Source of the DNA: UBA3305 sp002373555 | GTDB taxonomy: Bacteria > Bacillota > Clostridia > Lachnospirales > Lachnospiraceae | Direction of reading: 5' to 3' | DNA: 64,000 bases | NCBI GenBank assembly: GCA_946612455.1 | Contig: CAMOER010000007.1 | Coordinates: 1 to 64,000 of the forward strand | Shown here: piece by piece, positions 26,617-34,040 of the stretch | Position numbering within the stretch: the first letter of the stretch is position 1 | Layout of the letters: each line of letters starts with the position of its first letter | Made by a program: the position numbers and the translations under genes | Notes under the pieces: generated by a model | What the model was told of the DNA's origin: nothing | Databases searched by the model: none | The model's input: only the letters and a program-made list of their open reading frames with translations

Positions 26617-28224
26617 ATGAGGGGGCAATTTCTTGCGCGGCCGCCCGCACGGAACAATACCGGCGGCCTGTGCGGCGTGATCACCGTATGGATGGCGCTC
26701 ACGCTCTCTGTATTTCTGGCAGTCACTGGTGTCCTGCTGGATTTCGCGAGAGCGCAGTGTGTCTCGTACCGGGTGGCTGCCGCGACAGCATCTGCCTGCG
26801 AGTCTGTTTTTGCCGGCTATTCCCGGGCGCTCTTCGGCAGGTATCATCTGCTCGGCAGAAACATCGATTCGGAGGAAGCGCTGGCGGAGGAGACCGCCGG
26901 GTATCTCAGACCGCGCAGGAAAGGGCATAAAAACTACGGCGATCTGACGGCATTCCGGATCGATTCCGCGGACTGGACCGAGCGTGTTTACCTGACGGAT
27001 GAGAACGGCGCAGTATTTCGGAAGATGGCTTCCGATGCAATGTCGGATGGCGCCGGTGAGATCCTGGTCTCTTCCTGGAAGGAACGGCTTGGTCTGAACG
27101 GCGGCGAGGCCGCGCAGGCGGCTGCGGAGAGTGCGGGGAAGGATTCGTTTCACGTTTCGGATGTCCTGAAGAATTATGACGAAGTCATGGAGGCGGAAGA
27201 AACGGAGGAGGCATCTGGTGAAACAGGCGGGGACGGCTTAACGGGCGATTCGGGGGAATCCGGCAGCGGAGCTGCCGATGTTTCCGCAGATGACAACGCC
27301 GGCGGAGACGAGCCGACTCCGAAGATCAGCGAACAGGGATTGAAGATCCTGGACCGGCTGGAGACTTTGAAAGGTGCGCTTTCACGCGGGCTGATGGGAC
27401 TGCTGGTGCCGGAAGGGAAAACAGTATCGGCAGCATCCGTCCCGTCCGGCGGGCTGCCCTCCGCGATGTCTGCAGGCGCCAGAGGGCGGCACGTCCGCAC
27501 ATCCGGCGGGAGCGGAAATCCGATCCTTTTTCGGGAGTACCTCATGCGGAACATGACATGCTTCACCACGGACGGAAGCAGCAGCCCGGCATATGAAATC
27601 GAATATCTCATCGCCGGAAAGAACAGTGATGACAGGAATCTGAAGTCTGTGCTCATCAAACTGTTCCTGCTGCGGGTATCCTGCAACACGATGACGATCG
27701 TGAAGACGCCGGCTATGCGAACGGCTGTAGAGGAGGCAGCAATCCTTTGCATGGGCTGGACCGGCAATGTGACGCTCACAGCCGGGATGACCGGCCTGCT
27801 CACCGCCGCCTGGGCTGCGGCCGAAAGCATTTTGGATATCCGCAGTCTGCTGGCAGACGGAAGAATCCCTCTGCTCAAGACGGCTGCGCAATGGCGGCTC
27901 GCATTCGCGGGATTCGATTCCGTGCTCGCCGGAAACACCGGCGTCCAGGATGATGCCGACGGGCTGTCCTACGGGGATCATCTGCGGATCCTGCTGTATT
28001 TTGCTTCGGATACCGTGCTCAGCTACCGCGGGATGGATGTGATCGACTGGAATGTCCGGAAACTGCATGCGGGTTTTTCCTGCAGCAGATGTATGATCGA
28101 GGGCAGGCTGACGGTGGAAGGCGGGGGCCGCTTCCTGTTCCCGCATCTGTACAGACGCATGGCGGGCAGCCGCGGGTACGCCGGATTCACGAAAAGCGCA
28201 GCATTTTCGCTGCTGGAAGAATGA
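26617..28224 (+). CDS. DUF5702-like Tad-associated pseudopilin-like protein
   Basis: A 535-residue protein with one N-terminal helix (CGVITVWMALTLSVFLAVTG), RAQCVSYRVAAATASACESVFAGYSRALFGRYHLLG directly after it (seen as two parts, RAQC to ACES and VFAG to HLLG), an acidic Ser/Gly-rich linker (~195-235), and a C-terminal mostly helical region. This pattern matches the DUF5702 proteins found in monoderm Tad operons, thought to be large TadG-like minor components. It starts 7 bp after the flp stop. The conserved prepilin Glu is not at its usual place, so processing by the peptidase is uncertain. Confidence 0.8.
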   Translation: MRGQFLARPPARNNTGGLCGVITVWMALTLSVFLAVTGVLLDFARAQCVSYRVAAATASACESVFAGYSRALFGRYHLLGRNIDSEEALAEETAGYLRPRRKGHKNYGDLTAFRIDSADWTERVYLTDENGAVFRKMASDAMSDGAGEILVSSWKERLGLNGGEAAQAAAESAGKDSFHVSDVLKNYDEVMEAEETEEASGETGGDGLTGDSGESGSGAADVSADDNAGGDEPTPKISEQGLKILDRLETLKGALSRGLMGLLVPEGKTVSAASVPSGGLPSAMSAGARGRHVRTSGGSGNPILFREYLMRNMTCFTTDGSSSPAYEIEYLIAGKNSDDRNLKSVLIKLFLLRVSCNTMTIVKTPAMRTAVEEAAILCMGWTGNVTLTAGMTGLLTAAWAAAESILDIRSLLADGRIPLLKTAAQWRLAFAGFDSVLAGNTGVQDDADGLSYGDHLRILLYFASDTVLSYRGMDVIDWNVRKLHAGFSCSRCMIEGRLTVEGGGRFLFPHLYRRMAGSRGYAGFTKSAAFSLLEE

Positions 28225-28262
28225 ATGCAGGCCGAGGGAAGCATGGAAGGAGGTGTACAGGG

Positions 28263-29261
28263 ATGTCTCCTCTCCGGAAACTGACCGGATATATTACTGA
28301 TAGCAGAGATTACGATACAAGCAGCAATGCAGCCATTCAGCTGTCTCTCCCACGACCCCGGGTATATCCGGCAGCTTCCGGAGGCGAGAGATCCCTGTAT
28401 ATCGCAGCAGGCGATGCCATGCACTGCCGCGGTTCCCGCCGGTCCGTCCCCGGTCATCCGGCTTCGCTGACAGTTGAGGCAGCTCTCATCTGTTCCCTGT
28501 TCTTTCTTTTTCTGTACATTGTCTGGCTGCTGTTTCCGATCCTGCAGCTGCAGACCGAACTGCAGCAGGCCATGGAGGAAGCGGGAGGAAGGATCGCAGT
28601 GAGTGCGCCTCTTCTGCAGATGGCGGAGGGCAGTGAACGGGAAGAAGGAACGGACGCGCTGCCGGCAGGTATTGCGAAGGATGCTATATTTGCCGTGTAT
28701 GCGAAAAAGAAAATATTGGATTCGACGGACAGCGAATTGTGGCGCGCTGCGCATGTTAAAGGAGGCGGCAAAGGGCTCAGCATGTCGGGCAGCAGATTCG
28801 AGATCGGCGGCGATGTGTTCCTGCAGGCGTCCTATAAGATCCGGCTGCCCGGGCTGTCCGGAAATCTGATCACGATCCGGCTGTGCCAGACATCCAGACG
28901 AAAATGCTGGACCGGGAGGACCGGCCGCACGGCAGAGGATGGAACCGGGGAGGAGGATCCCATTGTCTATGTGGCGGATACAGGTGCGGTTTATCACCGG
29001 GATCCCGGATGCTATCACCTGAATGTGACGGTGAAGCGCGTATCAGCCGGGGCTGTCGGCGCGGCAAGAAATAGAGGCGGCGGCAGGTACAGGCCGTGCG
29101 AGCACTGCGCATCCGCGGCTGATGCGGACAGTACAGTCTTTATTACGCCGGAAGGCGACCGGTATCATGTGACCAGGGACTGCTCCGGTCTGAAACGCTC
29201 GCTGAAGTGCGTCCCGCTTTCCGAATGCGGGCTGCCGCCCTGTTCCAACTGCGGAAAATGA
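28263..29261 (+). CDS. TadE-like pseudopilin with C-terminal Cys/His tip domain
   Basis: A 332-residue protein starting at ATG 28263 (AGGAGG about 10 nt upstream). A long leader (~65 residues) ends at PA-SLTVEAALICSLFFLFLY, a TadE-type segment with Glu at +5 of the predicted mature protein. The outer part carries two motifs of the form VYVADTGAVYHRDPGCYHL ... CEHC and VFITPEGDRYHVTRDCSGL ... PCSNCGK, a Cys/His pattern also seen at the ends of Firmicute surface nucleases and ComEC-like proteins and likely to bind zinc. The stop overlaps the prepilin peptidase start (ATGA). Probably a minor pilin, perhaps at the tip. Confidence 0.78.
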   Translation: MSPLRKLTGYITDSRDYDTSSNAAIQLSLPRPRVYPAASGGERSLYIAAGDAMHCRGSRRSVPGHPASLTVEAALICSLFFLFLYIVWLLFPILQLQTELQQAMEEAGGRIAVSAPLLQMAEGSEREEGTDALPAGIAKDAIFAVYAKKKILDSTDSELWRAAHVKGGGKGLSMSGSRFEIGGDVFLQASYKIRLPGLSGNLITIRLCQTSRRKCWTGRTGRTAEDGTGEEDPIVYVADTGAVYHRDPGCYHLNVTVKRVSAGAVGAARNRGGGRYRPCEHCASAADADSTVFITPEGDRYHVTRDCSGLKRSLKCVPLSECGLPPCSNCGK

Positions 29262-29680
29262 AAGATGTGATCTGTACGGCTGTTCTTGCCTTGCTGGCAG
29301 CCGAAGATATGACGAGAAAACATGTGCGCGGAAGTCTGCTGGTATTCCTGGCAGCTGCCGGCATCGCCGGCAGTTTGCTGGAAGGCAGGCCCATTGCGGA
29401 AATGCTTGCTGCACTGCTGCCGGGCATCCTGCTGCTTGCAGTTTCCGTGATCTCCGGAGAAAGGCTCGGTGCGGGGGATGCACTGTGCTTTACAGCGCTC
29501 GGCTTCGGGCTGGCGCCGGAAGAACTCCTTGGGATCCTGTGCATAAGTTTTCTGCCTGCGGGATTGTATTCCCTGGGAATATTGCTGAAGAAGGGAAGGA
29601 GGGGAGCGGATGCAGGATTTGCTTTTATTCCGTTTATTCTGTTTGCCTATGCGGCGGACCGGCTCTTATGGACAATGTGA
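29258..29680 (+). CDS. Prepilin peptidase (A24 family, TadV/CpaA-like)
   Basis: A 140-residue membrane protein with five to six helices and the two aspartates of A24 peptidases: AAEDMTRKHV near residue 20 and GERLGAGDALCFTALGF near residue 70. It lacks the methylase domain of type IV pilin peptidases, as expected for TadV-type enzymes. It should cleave the Flp and TadE-like leaders in this operon. The start is ATG 29258, overlapping the upstream stop. Confidence 0.88.
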   Translation: MKDVICTAVLALLAAEDMTRKHVRGSLLVFLAAAGIAGSLLEGRPIAEMLAALLPGILLLAVSVISGERLGAGDALCFTALGFGLAPEELLGILCISFLPAGLYSLGILLKKGRRGADAGFAFIPFILFAYAADRLLWTM

Positions 29681-30137
29681 TCTGCGCAGAGAAGAAAACT
29701 GTAAATCCCTGGATCCATCTGCAGGCGGCAGAACTGCCGGGTGTCATGTGCTGCCCGGAGGCAATGCGCTTGCAGGCTCGTTTACGGTCGAAGCTTCGCT
29801 CATCATGGCAATCCTCATACCGCTTCTCGTCACGTGTCTGTTCATGAGCGAGTATCTCTGCGACAGGACCCGGGCGGAAGCGGTGCTGGCGGAGGAGACC
29901 ACGCTGCTGGCGGCCGGCGAACAGGTGTCGGTCAGCGGGCCGGCGGGCTTCTTCTATATTCATATTGAAGAAAGAAGTTCTCACAGCACAGGCAGACAGG
30001 TGCAGGCAAGTCTGCATTCGGAGGAAAGAATCGGCATCATTTCTGTGGAAACAAGGATGGATTCCTGTCTGACAAAGCGAAAGCCGGTAAAGCTGCTGCG
30101 GAAGCTGGAGCGGATCAAGGCATTGATGAAAGGATGA
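29610..30137 (+). CDS. TadE-like pseudopilin
   Basis: A 175-residue protein with a long leader, G-SFTVEASLIMAILIPLLV (Glu at +5 after the predicted cleavage) and a small outer domain. A strong ribosome site (AAGGAGGGG, 5-7 nt before ATG 29610) supports this start although it overlaps the peptidase gene by 71 nt; ATG 29649 is the alternative. It is a second minor pilin of the Tad apparatus. The stop overlaps a possible ATG at 30134. Confidence 0.8.
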   Translation: MQDLLLFRLFCLPMRRTGSYGQCDLRREENCKSLDPSAGGRTAGCHVLPGGNALAGSFTVEASLIMAILIPLLVTCLFMSEYLCDRTRAEAVLAEETTLLAAGEQVSVSGPAGFFYIHIEERSSHSTGRQVQASLHSEERIGIISVETRMDSCLTKRKPVKLLRKLERIKALMKG

Positions 30138-30157
30138 CAATCGGAAGGCTTATCAAT

Positions 30158-30910
30158 ATGGAAATCAACATCAAAAGAGATCTGAACGAAACCTATCTCG
30201 TCCTGCCGGCCGGCGAGATCAGCGAGGTGGGATACAGGATCCTGTCAGATCATCCGCAGGCACATCTGATGAAGCCGGAACTGGTTCCGGAAGGCGGATG
30301 TGCCTTCGCTGCGCATGGCGGAAATACGCTGGAGTACAGATACCGGAAGGATCCTATGACGCTCTCCGTGATCAGAAAGCTTTTCTTTGCGCTGGAACAG
30401 GCTGTGAACGAATGCGGGAACTGCCTGCTGCAGCCGGAAAACCTTCTTCTTCGGCCGCAGCTGATCATCGAAAAAGAAGACGGTACATTTGTTTTTCTGG
30501 CGCATCCGGGCATGACGGAGGATCTTTTTGCCGGTCTGCGCAGACTCACGCATTTCTGCTGTGATAATTTCGCCGGAAATGAGGAGGATCAGGAGATCGT
30601 GGACAGGCTGCAGGACAGGGCGGCGGATGAGATCTTCCGCTTTGAAGATCTTCTGCGGGTACTGGGGGAGCCGGGCGGGAAGAAAAATACCGCTGAAAAG
30701 CCGGATCAGGATATCCTGCCCGCAAAGCGGAATGAACACCCACTGCTGCTTCCGGCTGTGTTGCTCGCTGCCGCATTTGCTTTTCTGCTGCTGTATCATC
30801 TGCTCTTTGGCGGCGGAGAACCCCGGCTGCTGCTGGGGTCCTTCGTATGTCTGGCGGCCTCCGCGGGATGTATCATTCCCCGGTTGACAAATATACTGGC
30901 ACGGCGATAG
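30158..30910 (+). CDS. DUF6382-like Tad-operon protein
   Basis: A 250-residue protein. Residues ~1-185 (KRDLNETYLVLP; ALEQAVNECGNCLLQPENLLL) resemble DUF6382 domains that end monoderm Tad operons, often with an FHA domain behind them. Here the FHA domain is missing; two helices follow (LLLPAVLLAAAFAFLLLYHLL and a second). GGAAGG 9 nt before ATG 30158 favours this start over ATG 30134, which would overlap the upstream stop. The role is probably cytoplasmic regulation of pilus assembly (inference). Confidence 0.72.
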   Translation: MEINIKRDLNETYLVLPAGEISEVGYRILSDHPQAHLMKPELVPEGGCAFAAHGGNTLEYRYRKDPMTLSVIRKLFFALEQAVNECGNCLLQPENLLLRPQLIIEKEDGTFVFLAHPGMTEDLFAGLRRLTHFCCDNFAGNEEDQEIVDRLQDRAADEIFRFEDLLRVLGEPGGKKNTAEKPDQDILPAKRNEHPLLLPAVLLAAAFAFLLLYHLLFGGGEPRLLLGSFVCLAASAGCIIPRLTNILARR

Positions 30911-30913
30911 AAT
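30884..30913 (+). promoter_or_regulatory. Promoter inside the end of the DUF6382-like gene
   Basis: TTGACA (30884-30889) and TAGAAT (30908-30913) are 18 bp apart, 26 nt before the next start. It suggests that the small membrane protein is transcribed separately from the pilus operon. Confidence 0.65.
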
Positions 30914-30938
30914 AATGCTCACGTAAAGGAGCATGGAA

Positions 30939-31241
30939 ATGAATACAAATGCAGCAGGCGGACGTCCGGTATTTTCCAATCTTTCTATATTTCTGTCGGT
31001 GGGAGCGGTCATATCGCTTCTGGTGCCGTACATTGCTGTTCCGGTCGCCGTTATGTCGATCATTTTCGGCGCATTCAGCATTATAAAAAAAGAAGGCCGG
31101 TTCCCGACTGCGGTCGCCGGTATTGCGGTATCTTCCGCAGCCCTTCTGATCGGTGCAGTCCTGATCATCTGCCTGGCGGCACTCAGCCCGTACATGGCAG
31201 ATTTTACAAAAATGTTTAGTGAGTTCACACTATTGCAATAA
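30939..31241 (+). CDS. Small two-to-three-helix membrane protein, DUF4190-like
   Basis: A 100-residue protein with hydrophobic segments ~18-38 and ~60-90 around a short basic loop (FSIIKKEGRFPTAVAGIAV), the layout of DUF4190-like proteins of unknown function. AGGAG lies 7 nt before ATG 30939; ATG 30933 is too close to the site. No catalytic feature is visible. Confidence 0.7.
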   Translation: MNTNAAGGRPVFSNLSIFLSVGAVISLLVPYIAVPVAVMSIIFGAFSIIKKEGRFPTAVAGIAVSSAALLIGAVLIICLAALSPYMADFTKMFSEFTLLQ

Positions 31242-31261
31242 TTCTGGCAATGGTATATACT
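31233..31261 (+). promoter_or_regulatory. Promoter for the NlpC/P60 gene
   Basis: TTGCAA (31233-31238) and TATACT (31256-31261) are separated by 17 bp, about 100 nt upstream of the start at 31365. The leader shows no clear hairpin. Confidence 0.7.
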
Positions 31262-31364
31262 AGGCGGTACGATGCAAAGTCTGCGTTCGCGGACCCTATT
31301 CGCTTTTACAGGAATGATCGCAAACAAGGATTGTAATAAAGACGGACATCAACAGGAGGACACA

Positions 31365-32309
31365 ATGAAGAAAAGCGCAAGACTGACCGCTTTGCTGCTG
31401 GCAGCCATGATCGGACTTGCTTCCGTGGCAGAGCCGGTAATGGCAACCGAAAATGATGTAACACCCGAGACCCCTTCCTCGACGGCTGCGGAAGAGATCG
31501 TGGCGAATGACGACGAAACGACCAAGGCTGCGGACGAGACCGTGGCGGCAGAGGAATCAACGGAAGGAAAAGAATCCGAAGAGGAGTCAACGACTGCTGC
31601 GAAGAAGAAAAAGGTCGGAAATCTGGATCAATATTTCGGACTCGACAGCAAATACTGGGTTCTGGCTACGGCAAAGAAGAAAGTATATGTCTATAAGCAG
31701 GCCAAAAAAGCAGGAAAAACGATCGGCAAGTTCACTAAGAACAACTGTATGGTCTGCAATTTTCAATACGCGAAGGCAGGCAAGAATTATAAGTGGATCC
31801 GCGTGAAGATGCCGAATCGTAAGAAGAGCTATATTCCGCTGAAAAGTGTGAAGCTCGATATCATTGACACCGAAACATTCGGCCTCAGCACAAAATCCAA
31901 GAAGAACCGTCAGCGGATCAAGATCTGCCAGTACGGACTTCCGTATATGGGCACCAGATTCAAGCTGGGTGGCAGTTCACTTACCAAGGGCATTGACTGC
32001 TCGACTTTCGCAAGAAGAGCATTCCGGAATGCCGGGGTTATGGTACCTTCTGATGCGACGGCTTACCGCCTGTCGAACTGCGGCAAGGCGATCACCCGCG
32101 CACAGCTGAAGCCCGGCGATATGGTATTCTATCCGCATAACTCGCGTGACCGCAGTATCGGCCATTGCGCGATTTATATCGGCAAAGGATATATCATCAA
32201 TGCATCCGGACACCAGGGCAGCAAATATCCTTCGGGCGGCATCCGGATCTCGAAGATTGATTACCGTTCCCCGAGTGCCTGCAAATTCAGGAATATTGTA
32301 GGAAATTAA
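31365..32309 (+). CDS. Secreted NlpC/P60 peptidoglycan hydrolase
   Basis: A 314-residue exported protein: signal peptide (KKSARLTALLLAAMIGLASV, cleavage near VMA), an acidic Thr/Glu-rich linker (~30-80), an SH3-like wall-binding region (~95-165) and a C-terminal NlpC/P60 domain with Cys in KGIDCSTFARRAF (~residue 211) and His in IGHCAIYIG (~266). Such enzymes cut D-Glu-mDAP or related bonds in peptidoglycan stems. AGGAGG 5-6 nt before ATG 31365 sets the start. It is a single gene with its own promoter and terminator. Confidence 0.92.
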   Translation: MKKSARLTALLLAAMIGLASVAEPVMATENDVTPETPSSTAAEEIVANDDETTKAADETVAAEESTEGKESEEESTTAAKKKKVGNLDQYFGLDSKYWVLATAKKKVYVYKQAKKAGKTIGKFTKNNCMVCNFQYAKAGKNYKWIRVKMPNRKKSYIPLKSVKLDIIDTETFGLSTKSKKNRQRIKICQYGLPYMGTRFKLGGSSLTKGIDCSTFARRAFRNAGVMVPSDATAYRLSNCGKAITRAQLKPGDMVFYPHNSRDRSIGHCAIYIGKGYIINASGHQGSKYPSGGIRISKIDYRSPSACKFRNIVGN

Positions 32310-32323
32310 TACACTGCATGCAA

Positions 32324-32350
32324 AAGGTCGGCACCTGCGCCGGCCTTTTT
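32324..32350 (+). terminator. Rho-independent terminator of the NlpC/P60 gene
   Basis: AAGGTCGGC (32324-32332) pairs with GCCGGCCTT (32339-32347) over a six-base loop and runs into TTTTT. Confidence 0.88.
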
Positions 32351-32381
32351 CCCGTTCTTAAGCAGAAGCCTTCCTTCAACG

Positions 32382-32438
32382 CTGTCATCCTGAGCCAGCG
32401 AAGGATCCTCGCCCTGAAGACTGCGGTTTTACTGAAAC
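32382..32438. repeat. Half copy of the long inverted-repeat element
   Basis: CTGTCATCCTGAG, GCGAAGGATCC, CGCCCTG and GACTGCGGTTTTACTGAAAC appear in the same order as in one half of the 119-nt element at 3989-4107 (opposite strand). It ends three bases before the start codon of the decarboxylase gene and so forms its 5' leader, where no ribosome site is visible. Confidence 0.65.
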
Positions 32439-32441
32439 ACT

Positions 32442-34040
32442 ATGAGCAAAGAATACAGTTTTTCCCTCGAACAAAAACTGCGTGCCTACGCTGCCTCCGG
32501 CGCGCTCCCCATGCATATGCCCGGCCACAAGCGCAACAGTACGGTTCTCGATCTGTCTTCCCTTCAGGATATCGACATCACCGAAATCCACGGTTTTGAT
32601 GATCTCCACGATCCCTCCGGCATCCTGCAGGAAAGCCAGTCGGCCGCCGCTGCGCTTTACGGCGCAGACAGCAGCTTCTATCTCGTGAACGGCAGCACAG
32701 CCGGCATTCTTGCCGGCATTTCCGCCTGCGTGAAGCCGGATGACAGAATCCTGATGGCCAGGAACTGTCATCTGTCTGTCTATCATGCAGTGATCCTGAA
32801 TTCTTTGCATCCGGATTACATCTGGCCGCCGGTGGATCCGGCCTATGGCATCGCGGGAAGTATTGAAGCGTGCGAAATCGAACAGGCACTTGATGCCGCA
32901 AAGCAGGAAAACGATCCGTACGCTGCTGTCGTCATCACCTCTCCGACATATGAAGGGGTTCTTTCCGACGTCAGACAGATCGCCCGGATCTGTCATGCGT
33001 ATGGTGTTCCGTTGGTGGTGGATGAAGCGCATGGCGCGCATTTATCAGTGAAAGGTTCAGATGTTGCAGCAGATAACAATGCAAACTGCGGTGCGGAATT
33101 GCAGCCGAAGGAAGCTGTTGCTGAAAAACAGGCTGCCGCAGTGTTTCATTTTCCTCACAGTGCCATTGCGCTCGGTGCCGACATCGTCATCCAGAGCCTG
33201 CACAAGACGCTTCCCGCGCCTACACAGACCGGGATCCTTCACTGCCGGAGCAGCATCGTCAGCGCCGATCATATCAAGCGCATGCTGGATATTTTCCAGA
33301 CAAGCAGTCCGTCTTATATTTTCCTGTGTGGCATCGAAAACGCACTGCGATTCCGATCAAACGCCGGCTGGGATGCGGAATGGCTTGAAGATCTGAAGCA
33401 TTTTTATGAGCGGACGGAAGATCTGAAGGCGCTCCGCATTGTCCCGCCGGGACCGGGAACCGCGTGCTTCGGCCGGGAACCTTCCAAGATCGTGATCTCT
33501 GCAGTCGGCACCGGTCATACAGGAAATGAACTGATGTCAATGCTCAGGGAAGAATATAGTATTGAAGCCGAAATGGCGGCCGGATCCTATGTGATTGCTA
33601 TGACCGGCGCGGGAGATACGAAAGAAACACTGGAACGGCTGGTAGCGGCGCTGAAAGCGATCGATGCTGCCTGGAGCGGCAGCGAAGATGATCACGGATC
33701 CGGAATATCCGAAAGGGAATTCGGTCAATGCAGGGGCGGTGAAGACCGGAATAGAGAAGAAAACGATCCGGCTGAGCCGATCGTATCAGTACCCCACACA
33801 AACATCTCCATGCCGCCCGCAGACGCCTTCCACAGCCTCAGCAAACCGGTAAACTTAAGAGCTGCAGAAGGAATGATTTCCGGCGGTATTGTCACCATCT
33901 ACCCGCCGGGTATCCCTGTGATCGCACCTGGGGAGAAGATTACCGGGGAGATCATAGACGCGCTCATGGCAGCGCGCCGCAGTGGCCTGCATGTCACCGG
34001 ACTGATGGATGGAAAGCGGATAAAAACAGTGAGAAAGTGA
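32442..34040 (+). CDS. Orn/Lys/Arg decarboxylase family PLP enzyme
   Basis: A 532-residue fold-type I enzyme of the YaaO/SpeA-like bacterial group (MHMPGHKRN near 25; FYLVNGSTAGILAGI; VVDEAHGAHL near 195; the PLP-lysine motif SLHKTLPAPTQTG near 252; YPPGIPVIAPGE near the C-terminus). It should decarboxylate a basic amino acid in the cytoplasm. Two segments not usual for the family are present: ~35 residues after DEAHGAHL (SVKGSDVAADNNANCGAEL and on) and a polar stretch near 410-465. The ATG has no Shine-Dalgarno sequence; its upstream DNA is a repeat element. The stop overlaps the GTG start of the next gene. Confidence 0.88.
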   Translation: MSKEYSFSLEQKLRAYAASGALPMHMPGHKRNSTVLDLSSLQDIDITEIHGFDDLHDPSGILQESQSAAAALYGADSSFYLVNGSTAGILAGISACVKPDDRILMARNCHLSVYHAVILNSLHPDYIWPPVDPAYGIAGSIEACEIEQALDAAKQENDPYAAVVITSPTYEGVLSDVRQIARICHAYGVPLVVDEAHGAHLSVKGSDVAADNNANCGAELQPKEAVAEKQAAAVFHFPHSAIALGADIVIQSLHKTLPAPTQTGILHCRSSIVSADHIKRMLDIFQTSSPSYIFLCGIENALRFRSNAGWDAEWLEDLKHFYERTEDLKALRIVPPGPGTACFGREPSKIVISAVGTGHTGNELMSMLREEYSIEAEMAAGSYVIAMTGAGDTKETLERLVAALKAIDAAWSGSEDDHGSGISEREFGQCRGGEDRNREENDPAEPIVSVPHTNISMPPADAFHSLSKPVNLRAAEGMISGGIVTIYPPGIPVIAPGEKITGEIIDALMAARRSGLHVTGLMDGKRIKTVRK

